Shown here piece by piece: positions 46,695 through 55,754 of a DNA stretch of 64,000 nt; the first letter of the stretch is position 1; each line of letters starts with the position of its first letter. A program made the position numbers and the translations under genes. The DNA lies in contig DAIDLC010000006.1 in NCBI GenBank assembly GCA_027449685.1, positions 55,481 to 119,480 on the forward strand, read 5' to 3'. Under the pieces are notes generated by a model. The model saw only the letters and a program-made list of their open reading frames with translations, was not told where the DNA came from and ran no database searches. This DNA is from Ferrovaceae bacterium (GTDB lineage: Bacteria; Pseudomonadota; Gammaproteobacteria; Burkholderiales; Ferrovaceae).

Positions 46695-47420
46695 CTATCC
46701 GTTGGTCCGTGGAGTGGTTTGCCCAACGCCTTCCTTTCTGCGGGAATCAGGCGTGTGATCAGCACTCGAGAGTTGCACGGGGTAATTGACATTGGTGAAG
46801 GCTTCAGCCTCATCATCAAAGCAGACCCGCGCGATACTAAAACGTTCCTGCCAGCGCAACACCTTGCGCTCCTGGGAGCGCAAATAGGCGATCAAATCCT
46901 GATGTAACCCGCTGCGCAGCAGGCAAAACAGGGGCTGCTCACGGCCCTGGGCACAGGCCATGGCCAGGTCCGCATCCTCTCGTTCCAGCGCTTGTTGCAG
47001 GCGAGGGACCAATGTGGTGGGTAACAAGGGGGCATCGCACGGGACGACGGCCAGTAGAGCGCAGTGTTGTTGGTGCGCAAAGTACAGGGCCCGCTCGATT
47101 CCGGCCAAGGGCCCTTGTCCGGGAAAACCCGGTTCCTGGGCCGGGGCCGGCGCGTCCTGGCGAGCCGTTGGCTCAGTGATGGCCAATGGAAGGTCGGGGT
47201 GCCCGCCCCGAAAGTTGCGATCAGAAAACACGGGAAAACCCAAAGCCTGATAGCGCGCGAGAGAGCGATTGGCGCTCAAGCACAGATAATCCACTTGCGG
47301 TGCAAAACGCGCCAGAACGTGGGTCAACAACGGTTGGCCGCGCCACAGCAGCAGGCCCTTGTCCTGCCCTCCCATGCGGCTTCCGGCGCCGCCCGCCAGA
47401 ATGCAGCCGGCAATCTTCAT
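46695..47420 (-). CDS. mobA: Molybdenum cofactor guanylyltransferase MobA
   Basis: MobA joins GMP to Mo-molybdopterin to make the bis-MGD cofactor. The 241-residue protein has the nucleotide motif ILAGGAGSRMGGQDKGLLLW and VPCDAPLLPTTLV with the metal-binding Asp. It is slightly longer than usual because of a Pro/Gly/Ala-rich insertion near the middle (EPTARQDAPAPAQEP). It is divergent from moaA, 29 bases apart. Confidence 0.95.
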   Translation of the reverse strand: MKIAGCILAGGAGSRMGGQDKGLLLWRGQPLLTHVLARFAPQVDYLCLSANRSLARYQALGFPVFSDRNFRGGHPDLPLAITEPTARQDAPAPAQEPGFPGQGPLAGIERALYFAHQQHCALLAVVPCDAPLLPTTLVPRLQQALEREDADLAMACAQGREQPLFCLLRSGLHQDLIAYLRSQERKVLRWQERFSIARVCFDDEAEAFTNVNYPVQLSSADHTPDSRRKEGVGQTTPRTNG

Positions 47421-47429
47421 GGACTACAG

Positions 47430-47435
47430 TATAAT
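47430..47435 (+). promoter_or_regulatory. -10 box of moaA
   Basis: A consensus TATAAT lies 14 bases before the moaA ATG, with only a weak -35 (CCGGCA, 47407-47412). The leader would be under ten bases, which leaves no room for a molybdenum-cofactor riboswitch. Confidence 0.55.
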
Positions 47436-47449
47436 TCCCTTACCAGCCC

Positions 47450-48475
47450 ATGAATACCTCTATCACTACTCCAGAACCCGTCCGGGATGTCTTTGCCAGA
47501 CCCCTGCAGGATTTGCGCATTTCGGTCACGGACCGCTGCAATTTTCGGTGCACGTACTGCATGCCCCGCGCGTTATTCGGAGCCGATCATGCGTTTCTGT
47601 CGCGCTCCGCGCTCTTGAGTTTCGAGGAAATCTTCAAGCTGGCTGGTGCCCTGGTTCCATTGGGGGTGAACAAATTGCGCTTGACCGGGGGCGAACCCTT
47701 GCTGCGCCGCGACCTGGAGCGTCTGGTGGCCCAACTGGCCAGATTCCAGGGTGTGGAACTAGCCATGACCACCAATGGGGTCTTGCTGCCACGCAAGGCC
47801 GTGGCCTTGCGCCAGGCTGGTCTGGATCGCCTGACGGTCAGCCTGGATGCCCTGGACGATGCCACTTTCATGCGCATGAATGATGCCAACACATCCGTGC
47901 GGGACGTGCTGGCGGGGATCGAGGCGGCGCAGCAGGCAGGTTTTGAGCACCTGAAAATCAACGCGGTGATCCGTCGCGGGGTAAACGAACACGCCGTACT
48001 GGACCTGGCCCGATATTTTCGCTCAACGGGACTGACCGTGCGCTTCATTGAATATATGGATGTGGGCGCCACCAATGGGTGGCAGCCGACGGACGTGTTT
48101 TCCGCCCAGGACATCCTTGCACTGCTGCGCCAGCAGTGGGCGCTAGAGCCGGTAACCAGCAACCCTCACGCCGTGGCTCAAGTGTATCGTTATGGCGACG
48201 GTGCGGGCGAGGTGGGGGTCATCGCCTCGGTCACGCAACCCTTTTGTCGTCACTGTAGTCGCTTGCGTCTTTCCACTGACGGCAAATTGTTTACCTGCCT
48301 GTTTGCCAGTGAGGGATTCGATGTGAAGACCTTGTTGCGCTCCGGGATGACAGAAGACGAACTGACAAATCGCTTGCGCTTACTTTGGCAGCAGCGTACC
48401 GATCAATACTCGCAATTGCGGTTTCAGGCGCCACGCCTGCACCGACCCCAGGAAATGTCCTACCTGGGTGGTTGA
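47450..48475 (+). CDS. moaA: GTP 3',8-cyclase MoaA
   Basis: This radical-SAM enzyme starts molybdopterin synthesis by rearranging GTP. The 341-residue product has the N-terminal cluster motif CNFRCTYC (Cys30, Cys34, Cys37), a C-terminal second cluster (FCRHCSRLRL and LFTCLF), and the essential terminal Gly-Gly (SYLGG). The N-terminus is extended by about 15 residues before LQDLRISVTDRC. Confidence 0.97.
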   Translation: MNTSITTPEPVRDVFARPLQDLRISVTDRCNFRCTYCMPRALFGADHAFLSRSALLSFEEIFKLAGALVPLGVNKLRLTGGEPLLRRDLERLVAQLARFQGVELAMTTNGVLLPRKAVALRQAGLDRLTVSLDALDDATFMRMNDANTSVRDVLAGIEAAQQAGFEHLKINAVIRRGVNEHAVLDLARYFRSTGLTVRFIEYMDVGATNGWQPTDVFSAQDILALLRQQWALEPVTSNPHAVAQVYRYGDGAGEVGVIASVTQPFCRHCSRLRLSTDGKLFTCLFASEGFDVKTLLRSGMTEDELTNRLRLLWQQRTDQYSQLRFQAPRLHRPQEMSYLGG

Positions 48476-48575
48476 CCGGGTTGTCGTTTCCCGGGGCACT
48501 TCCGGCACGCTGCAATCCGGCCACGCCTTGCTTTTTGGCAGGACCAATAAATCCGCGGCGTAGTAAAAACCATTC

Positions 48576-48581
48576 TATAAT
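48576..48581 (+). promoter_or_regulatory. -10 box of the decarboxylase gene
   Basis: A consensus TATAAT lies 25 bases before the decarboxylase ATG. I find no convincing -35 at 16-18 bases, so an activator may be needed. Confidence 0.5.
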
Positions 48582-48606
48582 CGCGCCTACTTGCCAGGGA
48601 GTGCCC

Positions 48607-50853
48607 ATGAAATTTCGTTTTCCAGTCGTCATCATCGACGAAGACTTTCGTTCCGAAAATACCAGCGGTTTGGGGGTGCGAGCTTTGGCCGACGCGCTGG
48701 AAAAGGAAGGGCTCGAGGTGTTGGGGGTCACCAGTTTTGGGGACATGGCCTCCTTCGCCCAGCAGCAAAGCCGGGCCTCCTGCTTTATCCTGTCCATCGA
48801 TGACGAGGAATTTGGCGCTGGTTCGCGCGATGAAATGGAGGCAGCCCTCAAACACCTACGGGCTTTTGTCCAGGAAATTCGCTGGCGTAATGCCGATATT
48901 CCCATCTTTTTGTACGGTGAAACGCGTACCTCGCGCCACATTCCCAACGATGTCCTCAAGGAGTTGCATGGGTTCATTCACATGTTCGAGGATACGCCAG
49001 AGTTCGTGGCGCGACATATTGCCCGTGAGGCCCGGGTATATCTGGATTCCTTGGCGCCGCCCTTTTTTCGGGCCCTCACCCATTATGCCTCGGATGGTTC
49101 CTATTCCTGGCATTGCCCGGGGCATTCCGGCGGTGTGGCGTTTTTAAAAAGCCCGGTGGGGCAGATGTTCCACCAGTTTTTTGGAGAAAACATGTTGCGC
49201 GCAGATGTGTGCAACGCCGTGGACGAGCTGGGCCAACTGCTGGATCACACGGGTCCGGTGGCGGCTTCGGAGCGCAATGCGGCACGCATCTTCAATGCCG
49301 ATCACCTGTTTTTTGTGACCAATGGCACCTCCACCTCCAACAAGATCGTGTGGCATTCCACCGTGGCGGCGGGCGATGTGGTGGTGGTGGACCGCAATTG
49401 CCACAAGTCCGTGCTGCACGCCATCATGATGACAGGCGCCATTCCGGTGTTTCTCATGCCCACGCGCAATCACTATGGCATCATCGGGCCGATTCCTCTG
49501 AGCGAATTCACCCCGGAAACCATTCAGCGCAAAATCGCCGCCAATCCGTTCACCCAATCGGGCGCGGTCAAGCCGCGGGTACTGACCATCACGCAAAGCA
49601 CTTATGATGGCATCCTGTATAACGTGGAAACCATCAAGCGCATTCTGGATCGGCAAATCGACACCCTGCATTTTGACGAGGCCTGGCTGCCCCATGCAGC
49701 TTTCAGTGATTTCTACAAGGACATGCACGCCATTGGGCGTGACCGGCCCTTATGCGAAGAGGCCATGGTCATGGCCACTCAGTCCACCCATAAGTTGCTG
49801 GCGGGTTTGAGTCAGGCTTCACAGATTTTGATTCAGGATAGCCAGACCATCAAGCTGGATCGGGACTGTTTTAACGAAGCCTACCTCATGCATACCTCCA
49901 CCAGCCCGCAATACGCCATCATCGCCTCTTGCGATGTGGCGGCGGCCATGATGGAACCCCCGGGGGGCACCGCTCTGGTGGAAGAATCCATCAACGAGGC
50001 CCTGGATTTTCGGCGCGCCATGCGCAAGGTGGACGAGGAATGGGGGGTGGATTGGTGGTTCAAGGTGTGGGGTCCGGAATATCTGGCGGAGGAGGGCATT
50101 GGGGATCGCACCGACTGGCTGCTCAAGCCTGGAGAACATTGGCATGGGTTTGGTGATCTGGCACCAGGTTTCAATATGCTGGATCCGATCAAGGCTACAG
50201 TGATCACCCCGGGGTTGGATGTGGACGGTGACTTCCATGATTTGGGAATTCCCGCTGCGGTGGTGACCAAATATCTGGCTGAACATGGTGTGGTGGTGGA
50301 AAAAACCGGACTGTATTCGTTTTTCATCATGTTTACCATTGGGATCACCAAAGGGCGTTGGAACACCCTGGTCACTGAATTGCAGCAATTCAAGGATGAC
50401 TATGATAAAAATCAACCCCTGTGGCGGGTGCTACCAGAGTTTGTGGCCAAACATCCGCGCTATGAAAGTTGGGGCCTGAAGCAATTGAGCGAAGAGATTC
50501 ATGCGGTTTACCGTGAAAACGATGTGGCTCGACTGACGACGGAAATGTATTTGTCGGACATGATTCCTGCCATGAAACCGGCCGATGCCTTCGCCCGCAT
50601 GGCCCATCGGCAAACGGAACGGGTGGAGATCGATGATCTGGAGGGGCGTATTACCTCGGTCCTGTTGACCCCCTATCCGCCCGGCATTCCCTTGCTGATT
50701 CCTGGAGAGCGCTTCAACGCCACCATTGTGCGCTATCTCAAATTTGCCCGTTCCTTCAATCAGCGCTTCCCGGGATTCGAGACGGATATCCACGGACTGT
50801 CCAAAATGGGGACCAACGGCACTTCCCGATTTTATGTGGACTGTGTGGTGTAG
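48607..50853 (+). CDS. Ornithine/lysine/arginine decarboxylase, fold I
   Basis: The 748-residue PLP enzyme has the N-terminal receiver-like wing domain (FPVVIIDEDFRSENTSG). The PLP domain has DSWHCPG-type SYSWHCPGHSGG, HFDEAWLPHAAF and the Schiff-base lysine in STHKLLAGLSQ (Lys396). A C-terminal domain follows. Substrate choice among Lys, Arg and Orn cannot be read directly. It would make polyamines or consume protons, useful for acid tolerance. It is monocistronic and convergent with the next gene. Confidence 0.9.
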   Translation: MKFRFPVVIIDEDFRSENTSGLGVRALADALEKEGLEVLGVTSFGDMASFAQQQSRASCFILSIDDEEFGAGSRDEMEAALKHLRAFVQEIRWRNADIPIFLYGETRTSRHIPNDVLKELHGFIHMFEDTPEFVARHIAREARVYLDSLAPPFFRALTHYASDGSYSWHCPGHSGGVAFLKSPVGQMFHQFFGENMLRADVCNAVDELGQLLDHTGPVAASERNAARIFNADHLFFVTNGTSTSNKIVWHSTVAAGDVVVVDRNCHKSVLHAIMMTGAIPVFLMPTRNHYGIIGPIPLSEFTPETIQRKIAANPFTQSGAVKPRVLTITQSTYDGILYNVETIKRILDRQIDTLHFDEAWLPHAAFSDFYKDMHAIGRDRPLCEEAMVMATQSTHKLLAGLSQASQILIQDSQTIKLDRDCFNEAYLMHTSTSPQYAIIASCDVAAAMMEPPGGTALVEESINEALDFRRAMRKVDEEWGVDWWFKVWGPEYLAEEGIGDRTDWLLKPGEHWHGFGDLAPGFNMLDPIKATVITPGLDVDGDFHDLGIPAAVVTKYLAEHGVVVEKTGLYSFFIMFTIGITKGRWNTLVTELQQFKDDYDKNQPLWRVLPEFVAKHPRYESWGLKQLSEEIHAVYRENDVARLTTEMYLSDMIPAMKPADAFARMAHRQTERVEIDDLEGRITSVLLTPYPPGIPLLIPGERFNATIVRYLKFARSFNQRFPGFETDIHGLSKMGTNGTSRFYVDCVV

Positions 50854-50878
50854 GGTGTGCGGCGCAAAAAGGCCTTGC

Positions 50879-52012
50879 CTAAGCCGTTGCGCTCAGCCCC
50901 AGACCCGAGCTGCCTGAATGTTGCAGATGACTGGAAAGTGAACTCAAAAAACCATCCAGAGAGGTCTGGTTGGGCGCACCCAGAGATTGCATCAGGCGCT
51001 GAAAGGATTGCTGCAAATTGGCGGCGGTTGGGCTGGCCGGGTTGTTGCCGCTGATATTTGCTGCCTGGGGCAGGGCGCTACTGGCGCTAACACTGCTACC
51101 GGTACTGCTGGTCAGGGTGGCCCCGGTACTGGCCGCTGGGGGAGGTAGTGTGGTGGTTGTGGCAGTAGCGCCACTCGGACTGGCCTGGGTGCGAATTGAA
51201 CCGGCAGCGCTGGCCCCACCAAGGCTGCCATTGGCGACAGCCGCCTGCAGTTGGGCATTGAGATGTTGTGCCAAATTCTGAAGGCGGGCTTGGGCTCCGC
51301 TGCCACCCGAGGTACCGTTGGGCGTGTATACCACCGGTCCGTTGGAGACGACGGGCGCCCCCGGAGTGGGACCCGGTGCTCCGGAATTGCCCAGGATGTT
51401 GGCTGCGCTGGCTGCCTGGGCCAGATCCTGTCCGATCTGGGCTGTTAATCCATTGGGGCCAGAACTGTTCAGGACGTTGGGGGCGTTGGCCAGATCCTGG
51501 GTGATCTGGGCCAATAGTCCACTGGGATTGGTGGTATCTGCTCCGTTGAGGGGAGCCCCAATGGGGGAAGTGGGGGGATTGTTTTGGGACGTGCCGGTGG
51601 GCGTGTTGGGGCTGCCCCCTTCGCCCTGGCCTGACTGGGTGCTGGAAGCTGCGTTGGGTGGGGCAACGCCGTTATGCAGCGAGGCCACCAATCCCTGTAG
51701 AAATTGGTTCAGGGCTTGCTGGGCGGCATTGGCGCTGGAGCCAGACGAGCCACCATTCGCCCCTGTTCCATTGCCATTGCCTGCATTCGAGGCCGTTGGC
51801 GCAGTGAGCACCTGGGTGTTGACGCCCAACTGGGACAAGGATTGTACGATGGCTGAGGCCAGTGCACCAGCCGCAGCGGCTTGACTGGTGCTACTGTTGT
51901 CGGTTTTGTTGTCCGGGGCATTGGGATTGGAAGCCTTCTGCGTTTGTCCATACACGCTACCCACCGCCGAAGATGCGGCGTAGGCCTGACCCAGACCGCC
52001 AACAGACGCCAT
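50879..52012 (-). CDS. Low-complexity Ala/Ser/Gly/Asn-rich protein, unknown function
   Basis: The 377-residue protein has no obvious signal peptide and no membrane helix. Short amphipathic helices (about 46-66, 95-113, 165-177, 188-205, 240-260 and 332-365) are separated by Gly/Ser/Thr/Pro/Asn linkers. Two helices repeat one another (GLLAQITQDLA at 165-175 and GLTAQIGQDLA at 188-198). The end has LQQSFQRLMQSLGAP and FLSSLSSHLQH. I recognise no domain. The plan resembles secreted or flagellar hook-length-type regulators and alanine-rich hypothetical proteins of betaproteobacteria. It lies next to the chemotaxis island, 192 bases from the cheB stop on the same strand. Confidence 0.75.
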   Translation of the reverse strand: MASVGGLGQAYAASSAVGSVYGQTQKASNPNAPDNKTDNSSTSQAAAAGALASAIVQSLSQLGVNTQVLTAPTASNAGNGNGTGANGGSSGSSANAAQQALNQFLQGLVASLHNGVAPPNAASSTQSGQGEGGSPNTPTGTSQNNPPTSPIGAPLNGADTTNPSGLLAQITQDLANAPNVLNSSGPNGLTAQIGQDLAQAASAANILGNSGAPGPTPGAPVVSNGPVVYTPNGTSGGSGAQARLQNLAQHLNAQLQAAVANGSLGGASAAGSIRTQASPSGATATTTTLPPPAASTGATLTSSTGSSVSASSALPQAANISGNNPASPTAANLQQSFQRLMQSLGAPNQTSLDGFLSSLSSHLQHSGSSGLGLSATA

Positions 52013-52204
52013 GACGAGCCTCCCATTTTCAGGTTTCGTTTGCAGAAATTATAAACCCGTTTGCCTGCCTTGACAATCCTGAGTTTTCTGCATCCTGGCA
52101 CGGCATGGAGCGTGGGATGCGGACAGTTCCTGCCATTCAGAGGGAAACAACGGGACCAAGCCAAGGCAGGAGCGGGATGACAGGTGCAAGGCAGGGCGGG
52201 CGGT

Positions 52205-53305
52205 TCAGTGATTTTCCCGACTATGGTGCATCATGGCAGCCGGGATCTGCCCCAGTGCCAGAACGCGGTCCACGGCCCCCAGTTTGATGGCCTCGTGGGG
52301 CATGCCAAAGACCACGCAGCTGGCTTCATCTTGAGCTATGGTGGGCGCCCCACTGCGGTGCATCTCCAACAATCCGCGTGCCCCATCGTCACCCATTCCG
52401 GTCATGATGATGCCCAGGGCATTGGCACCAGCACATTTGGCCACGGACCGAAACAGGACATCCACCGAGGGTTTGTGCCGATTCATCAGAGGGCCGTCTT
52501 GCACATCCACATGATACTGCGCCCCACTTCGCACCAACGTCATATGTTTGCCACCTGGGGCGATCAAGGCGCGACCCGGGAAGACGCGGTCTCCCTGGCG
52601 GGCTTCACGCACTTCGATGGCGCATAGTCCATTCAGGCGTTCGGCAAACAGGGCGGTAAACTTTTCCGGCATGTGCTGCACAATGACGATGCCCAGACAG
52701 GTGGCGGGCAGTTGGGTGAGAACGGCTTCCAGGGCCAGCGTGCCTCCGGTGGAGGTTCCCATGGCAATGACCTGATCCGTGGTGTGGGCCATGGCGCTTT
52801 GATTGGCGTTGGGAGAGTTGGGTTCGAACAAAGAAGCCCCCGGAGGCCGGGGGGACGTTGGCTGTGCTTGCAGGCGGTGTTGCAAGGGGCGCAGATTGGC
52901 ACGGGCCGCGGTGCGCACGGCACTGACCAGTTCCAGCGAGGCGTCGAGCAAAAAGGACTTCAATCCGGCTTTGGGTTTGGTGATGATACTGACCGCTCCG
53001 GCCGAGAGGGCCTCGAAGGTGGCCTGGGCCCCGCTTTCTGCCAGGGAGGAGCAGATGATCACCGGGGTGGGATGCTCCAGCATGATTTTTTTGAGGAATG
53101 AAATGCCGTCCATGCGCGGCATCTCGATGTCCAGAATGATGACATCGGGCCAGTTGGTTTTCATCTTTTCCATGGCAAACAAGGGGTCGGGTGCAGTGGC
53201 CAAAACCTCGATGTCCGGAGTTTTGGAGAGCATGTCCGACACCACCATGCGCACCAGCGCCGAGTCGTCCACCACGATGACCTGTATGGGTTTTTTTTGT
53301 GCCAT
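52205..53305 (-). CDS. cheB: Chemotaxis methylesterase/deamidase CheB
   Basis: CheB demethylates receptors when its receiver is phosphorylated by CheA. The 366-residue protein has a receiver domain (acceptor Asp59 in [13 protein letters not shown]) and a linker of about 40 residues. The methylesterase domain keeps its triad: Ser185 in GTSTGG, His211 in VQHMPE, and Asp in GMGDDGA near 306. It is transcribed away from the cheY-cheR operon, and the 376 bases between hold both promoters. Confidence 0.95.
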   Translation of the reverse strand: MAQKKPIQVIVVDDSALVRMVVSDMLSKTPDIEVLATAPDPLFAMEKMKTNWPDVIILDIEMPRMDGISFLKKIMLEHPTPVIICSSLAESGAQATFEALSAGAVSIITKPKAGLKSFLLDASLELVSAVRTAARANLRPLQHRLQAQPTSPRPPGASLFEPNSPNANQSAMAHTTDQVIAMGTSTGGTLALEAVLTQLPATCLGIVIVQHMPEKFTALFAERLNGLCAIEVREARQGDRVFPGRALIAPGGKHMTLVRSGAQYHVDVQDGPLMNRHKPSVDVLFRSVAKCAGANALGIIMTGMGDDGARGLLEMHRSGAPTIAQDEASCVVFGMPHEAIKLGAVDRVLALGQIPAAMMHHSRENH

Positions 53306-53681
53306 GAACCTTGTTCTTGGAAGAGTGGGTTTAGGGTTGCGAGGCAGAGCCGCACGAATGGCACATGCGCCTCCATGCGCTTCTACAGATTACCAGAGGT
53401 GCCAGAGTTAGGCTATAGGTCATCAAAAAAATGGTGCTGTGCTGCAGAGGGCGGAGTCTTAGGGGGCTAAACTTTTGGCGCAACCGGCCGTAAAGACTCC
53501 TGTAGGGTACAGCAAAGCACGTGGTCAAATTTGACAATAGGCATGACAAGGTGCGGGAGTTAATGCAAAATGTCCCTGTTCGAGTCGGATGGTTCATCCC
53601 AATGGTCCGCGATGGTCGTTGACTGGCCATTTCCTCCGGCACGTTACCAGATCCACTGTTTCAGGGAGCATGACCTTCGTT
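53306..53681 (+). promoter_or_regulatory. Divergent control region cheB / cheY operon
   Basis: This is 376 bases without a gene. The rightward strand carries TAAA (53468-53471), a 15-base spacer and GCCGTAAA (53487-53494). This matches the flagellar sigma-28 consensus TAAA-N15-GCCGATAA except at two positions. Transcription would begin near 53503 and leave a leader of about 180 bases. A TTGACA at 53531-53536 lacks a -10 at proper distance. I see no clear promoter for cheB. Confidence 0.45.
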
Positions 53682-54047
53682 ATGAAAACCATTTTTTTGA
53701 CGGACGATTCAGCCACGATTTTACTCAGCATCTCCAACATTCTGGCCAAGGCGGGTTATGCCGTGGAGAAAGCTTCCAGTGGCGAGGAAGCACTCAAGAA
53801 GTTTCAGTCGGGCGTAAAGGCCGATTTGCTCATCACCGATTTGAACATGCCAGGAATGAACGGCATCGATCTGATCAGGGAAGTCAGAAAGCTTGCGGCT
53901 TACAAGTTCATGCCCATCCTGTTTTTGACCACCGAGTCGCAACAATCCCGCAAGCTGGAGGCCAAGGCTGCCGGCGCCTCCGGATGGATCGTCAAGCCCG
54001 CCACGGCAGACGAGTTGCTCAATACCATCAAGTTGGTCATGAAATAG
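53682..54047 (+). CDS. cheY: CheY-type response regulator
   Basis: The 121-residue single receiver domain begins [15 protein letters not shown]. Acidic pocket Asp8/Asp9, acceptor Asp53 ([12 protein letters not shown]), Thr in LFLTTES and Lys in WIVKPAT are all present. An earlier in-frame ATG (53670) sits too close to the AGGGAG (53663-53668), so the start is uncertain by four residues. It opens the rightward chemotaxis operon, eight bases before mcp1. Confidence 0.93.
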   Translation: MKTIFLTDDSATILLSISNILAKAGYAVEKASSGEEALKKFQSGVKADLLITDLNMPGMNGIDLIREVRKLAAYKFMPILFLTTESQQSRKLEAKAAGASGWIVKPATADELLNTIKLVMK

Positions 54048-54054
54048 AACCTCG

Positions 54055-55368
54055 ATGCTTATGAAAACTGGACTGACCAAGGAACGCTCGCGCTGGGTGT
54101 TTGCGGGGGTGGCGGCTAGCGCGGGGCTTGGCGTATATCTTCTGGATCCTTGGTTTGTTCGCGTGGTGTTCCCGTTTTTCAAAATCACCCAGCCTTTGGG
54201 GGATGCGCTGGGCGTGATGCTGGCCATTTCCCTGGCCTATGGGGCAGAACGCCTGGTGTCTTACGGGGTGTACCACGATTTTCTCTACGGCTTGATGCGG
54301 GACGACGAAAAGCTTGCCAGTCGTTTTGAAAGCCTCAAGACGGTGGGCGATGAGGTGTCCAAAGAGTTGACTAGCATTCCTTCTTTCAACCGTGTGCTGC
54401 GTTCCCAGATTGCCTCGGTTGTGCAGCAAACCGAAAAGGCGGCCTTCGACATTGCCGGACGTCTGCAGTCCATCGATAGCGTGGTGGAGCGGTTGAATGC
54501 TTTCGTACAGGAGTCTTCCCAGTCGGCCAACCAGGCCTCGGCGGATGCCGAATCCACCCTGAAGGAAAATCAGGCATTGATCGAGCGTATGAATGACTAT
54601 ATTCGGGAGCGCATCGATGATATCCACAAGGATCAGACGCGTATCGAGCAGATCGCCAAGGAAGCCACTGACCTGGCCTCCTTGGTGCAATTGATTCGAA
54701 ACATTGCGGGGCAGACCAATTTGCTGGCCTTGAATGCCGCCATCGAGGCCGCGCGCGCGGGTGAGGCTGGACGCGGGTTTTCTGTGGTGGCCGATGAAGT
54801 TCGCAAACTCTCCTCGGAAACCGAAGTAGCGGTTTCCAAAATCAATGATGGCATCACCCGGGTTGCACGTTCCATCGAAGAGCAGTTCCAGGAAAAGCTG
54901 GCGCATTCCCGGTTGAATGAGGAACGTGAGGCCCTGACTCAGTTTTCTGACCAATTGCAGCGTGTGGGCACGGGTTATCAGGAACTGTTGCAGCATAGCG
55001 TGGAGGCCATGGCCTCCATCCGGGAATCCAGTTCCTCGCTCACCGCCATGTTCATGGATACCTTGGCCAGTGTGCAGTTTCAGGACATTACCCGGCAGCA
55101 GCTCGATCAGGTGGGGAATGCCCTGGACCGTCTGGATGCCCACGCCCAGGCCTTGTCCGGTCGCTTGCTGTCGGCCGAGGAGGAGACCTACCAGTATGTC
55201 CCACTCAACGCGCATCTGGAACAGGTCTATGGCAGTTACGTCATGGACCAGCAACGGCAAACCCATCAACAGGTGCTCCATCACGGGGAACCCCCTGCAG
55301 ATTTATCCTTGGAGGCCCCATCTCAGAACTCGACGGCTAAAGCGGCGAGCCATATCGAATTGTTTTGA
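54055..55368 (+). CDS. Methyl-accepting chemotaxis protein with short membrane anchor
   Basis: The 437-residue receptor has two closely spaced membrane segments (about 14-31 and 48-66) with a tiny periplasmic loop, so it lacks a large extracellular sensor and probably reads internal or membrane state. A long coiled-coil signalling domain has the conserved tip [18 protein letters not shown] (about 221-238). After the coil is a region with [16 protein letters not shown], and the chain ends in SHIELF, a tail shared with CheD here. Codon starts at 54055 and 54061 are both possible. Confidence 0.92.
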   Translation: MLMKTGLTKERSRWVFAGVAASAGLGVYLLDPWFVRVVFPFFKITQPLGDALGVMLAISLAYGAERLVSYGVYHDFLYGLMRDDEKLASRFESLKTVGDEVSKELTSIPSFNRVLRSQIASVVQQTEKAAFDIAGRLQSIDSVVERLNAFVQESSQSANQASADAESTLKENQALIERMNDYIRERIDDIHKDQTRIEQIAKEATDLASLVQLIRNIAGQTNLLALNAAIEAARAGEAGRGFSVVADEVRKLSSETEVAVSKINDGITRVARSIEEQFQEKLAHSRLNEEREALTQFSDQLQRVGTGYQELLQHSVEAMASIRESSSSLTAMFMDTLASVQFQDITRQQLDQVGNALDRLDAHAQALSGRLLSAEEETYQYVPLNAHLEQVYGSYVMDQQRQTHQQVLHHGEPPADLSLEAPSQNSTAKAASHIELF

Positions 55369-55433
55369 TTCACATCAAAGTTTTCTGCAACATTATGTTA
55401 TAAGCTTATCAGCGTAGATTAGCGGAGTCATGG

Positions 55434-55754
55434 ATGATGAGTACCGTAGAGCGCCTTCTCCTGGACAGTGAACTGACGATCAATCATGCTCTCCCGCTCA
55501 AGCAACAACTCTTGCAGGCCCTGGAACGCAGCGACACGCTGGAACTGGACCTGTCTCAGGTTTCCGACATCGATACGGCAGGCTTGCAGTTACTCCTGTT
55601 AGCCAAACGCGAAGCTGCCCGAGGCAACAAACGTCTGGCCATTGTGGCCCATAATCCGGTGGTTCGACAAACCCTCGATTTTTGCAATCTGGCCTCCTAT
55701 TTTGGGGACCCCATGGTCATTCCTGCCCAGGAAAGCGAGGTGCAGCGTGGATGA
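55434..55754 (+). CDS. STAS-domain protein of the chemotaxis operon
   Basis: The 106-residue single STAS domain (anti-sigma factor antagonist-like) contains LELDLSQVSDIDTAGLQLLLLAKREA. Thr occupies the position of the phosphorylated Ser of SpoIIAA. It starts at ATG 55434 behind GGAG, and its end overlaps the cheA start by eight bases, so it is translationally coupled to CheA. Such STAS proteins occur in several proteobacterial chemotaxis operons, where their function is unclear. Confidence 0.88.
   Translation: MMSTVERLLLDSELTINHALPLKQQLLQALERSDTLELDLSQVSDIDTAGLQLLLLAKREAARGNKRLAIVAHNPVVRQTLDFCNLASYFGDPMVIPAQESEVQRG

Noticed and set aside
54037..55284. 415-residue leftward open frame
   Set aside because: It lies opposite the short-anchor chemoreceptor and has no family features of its own.
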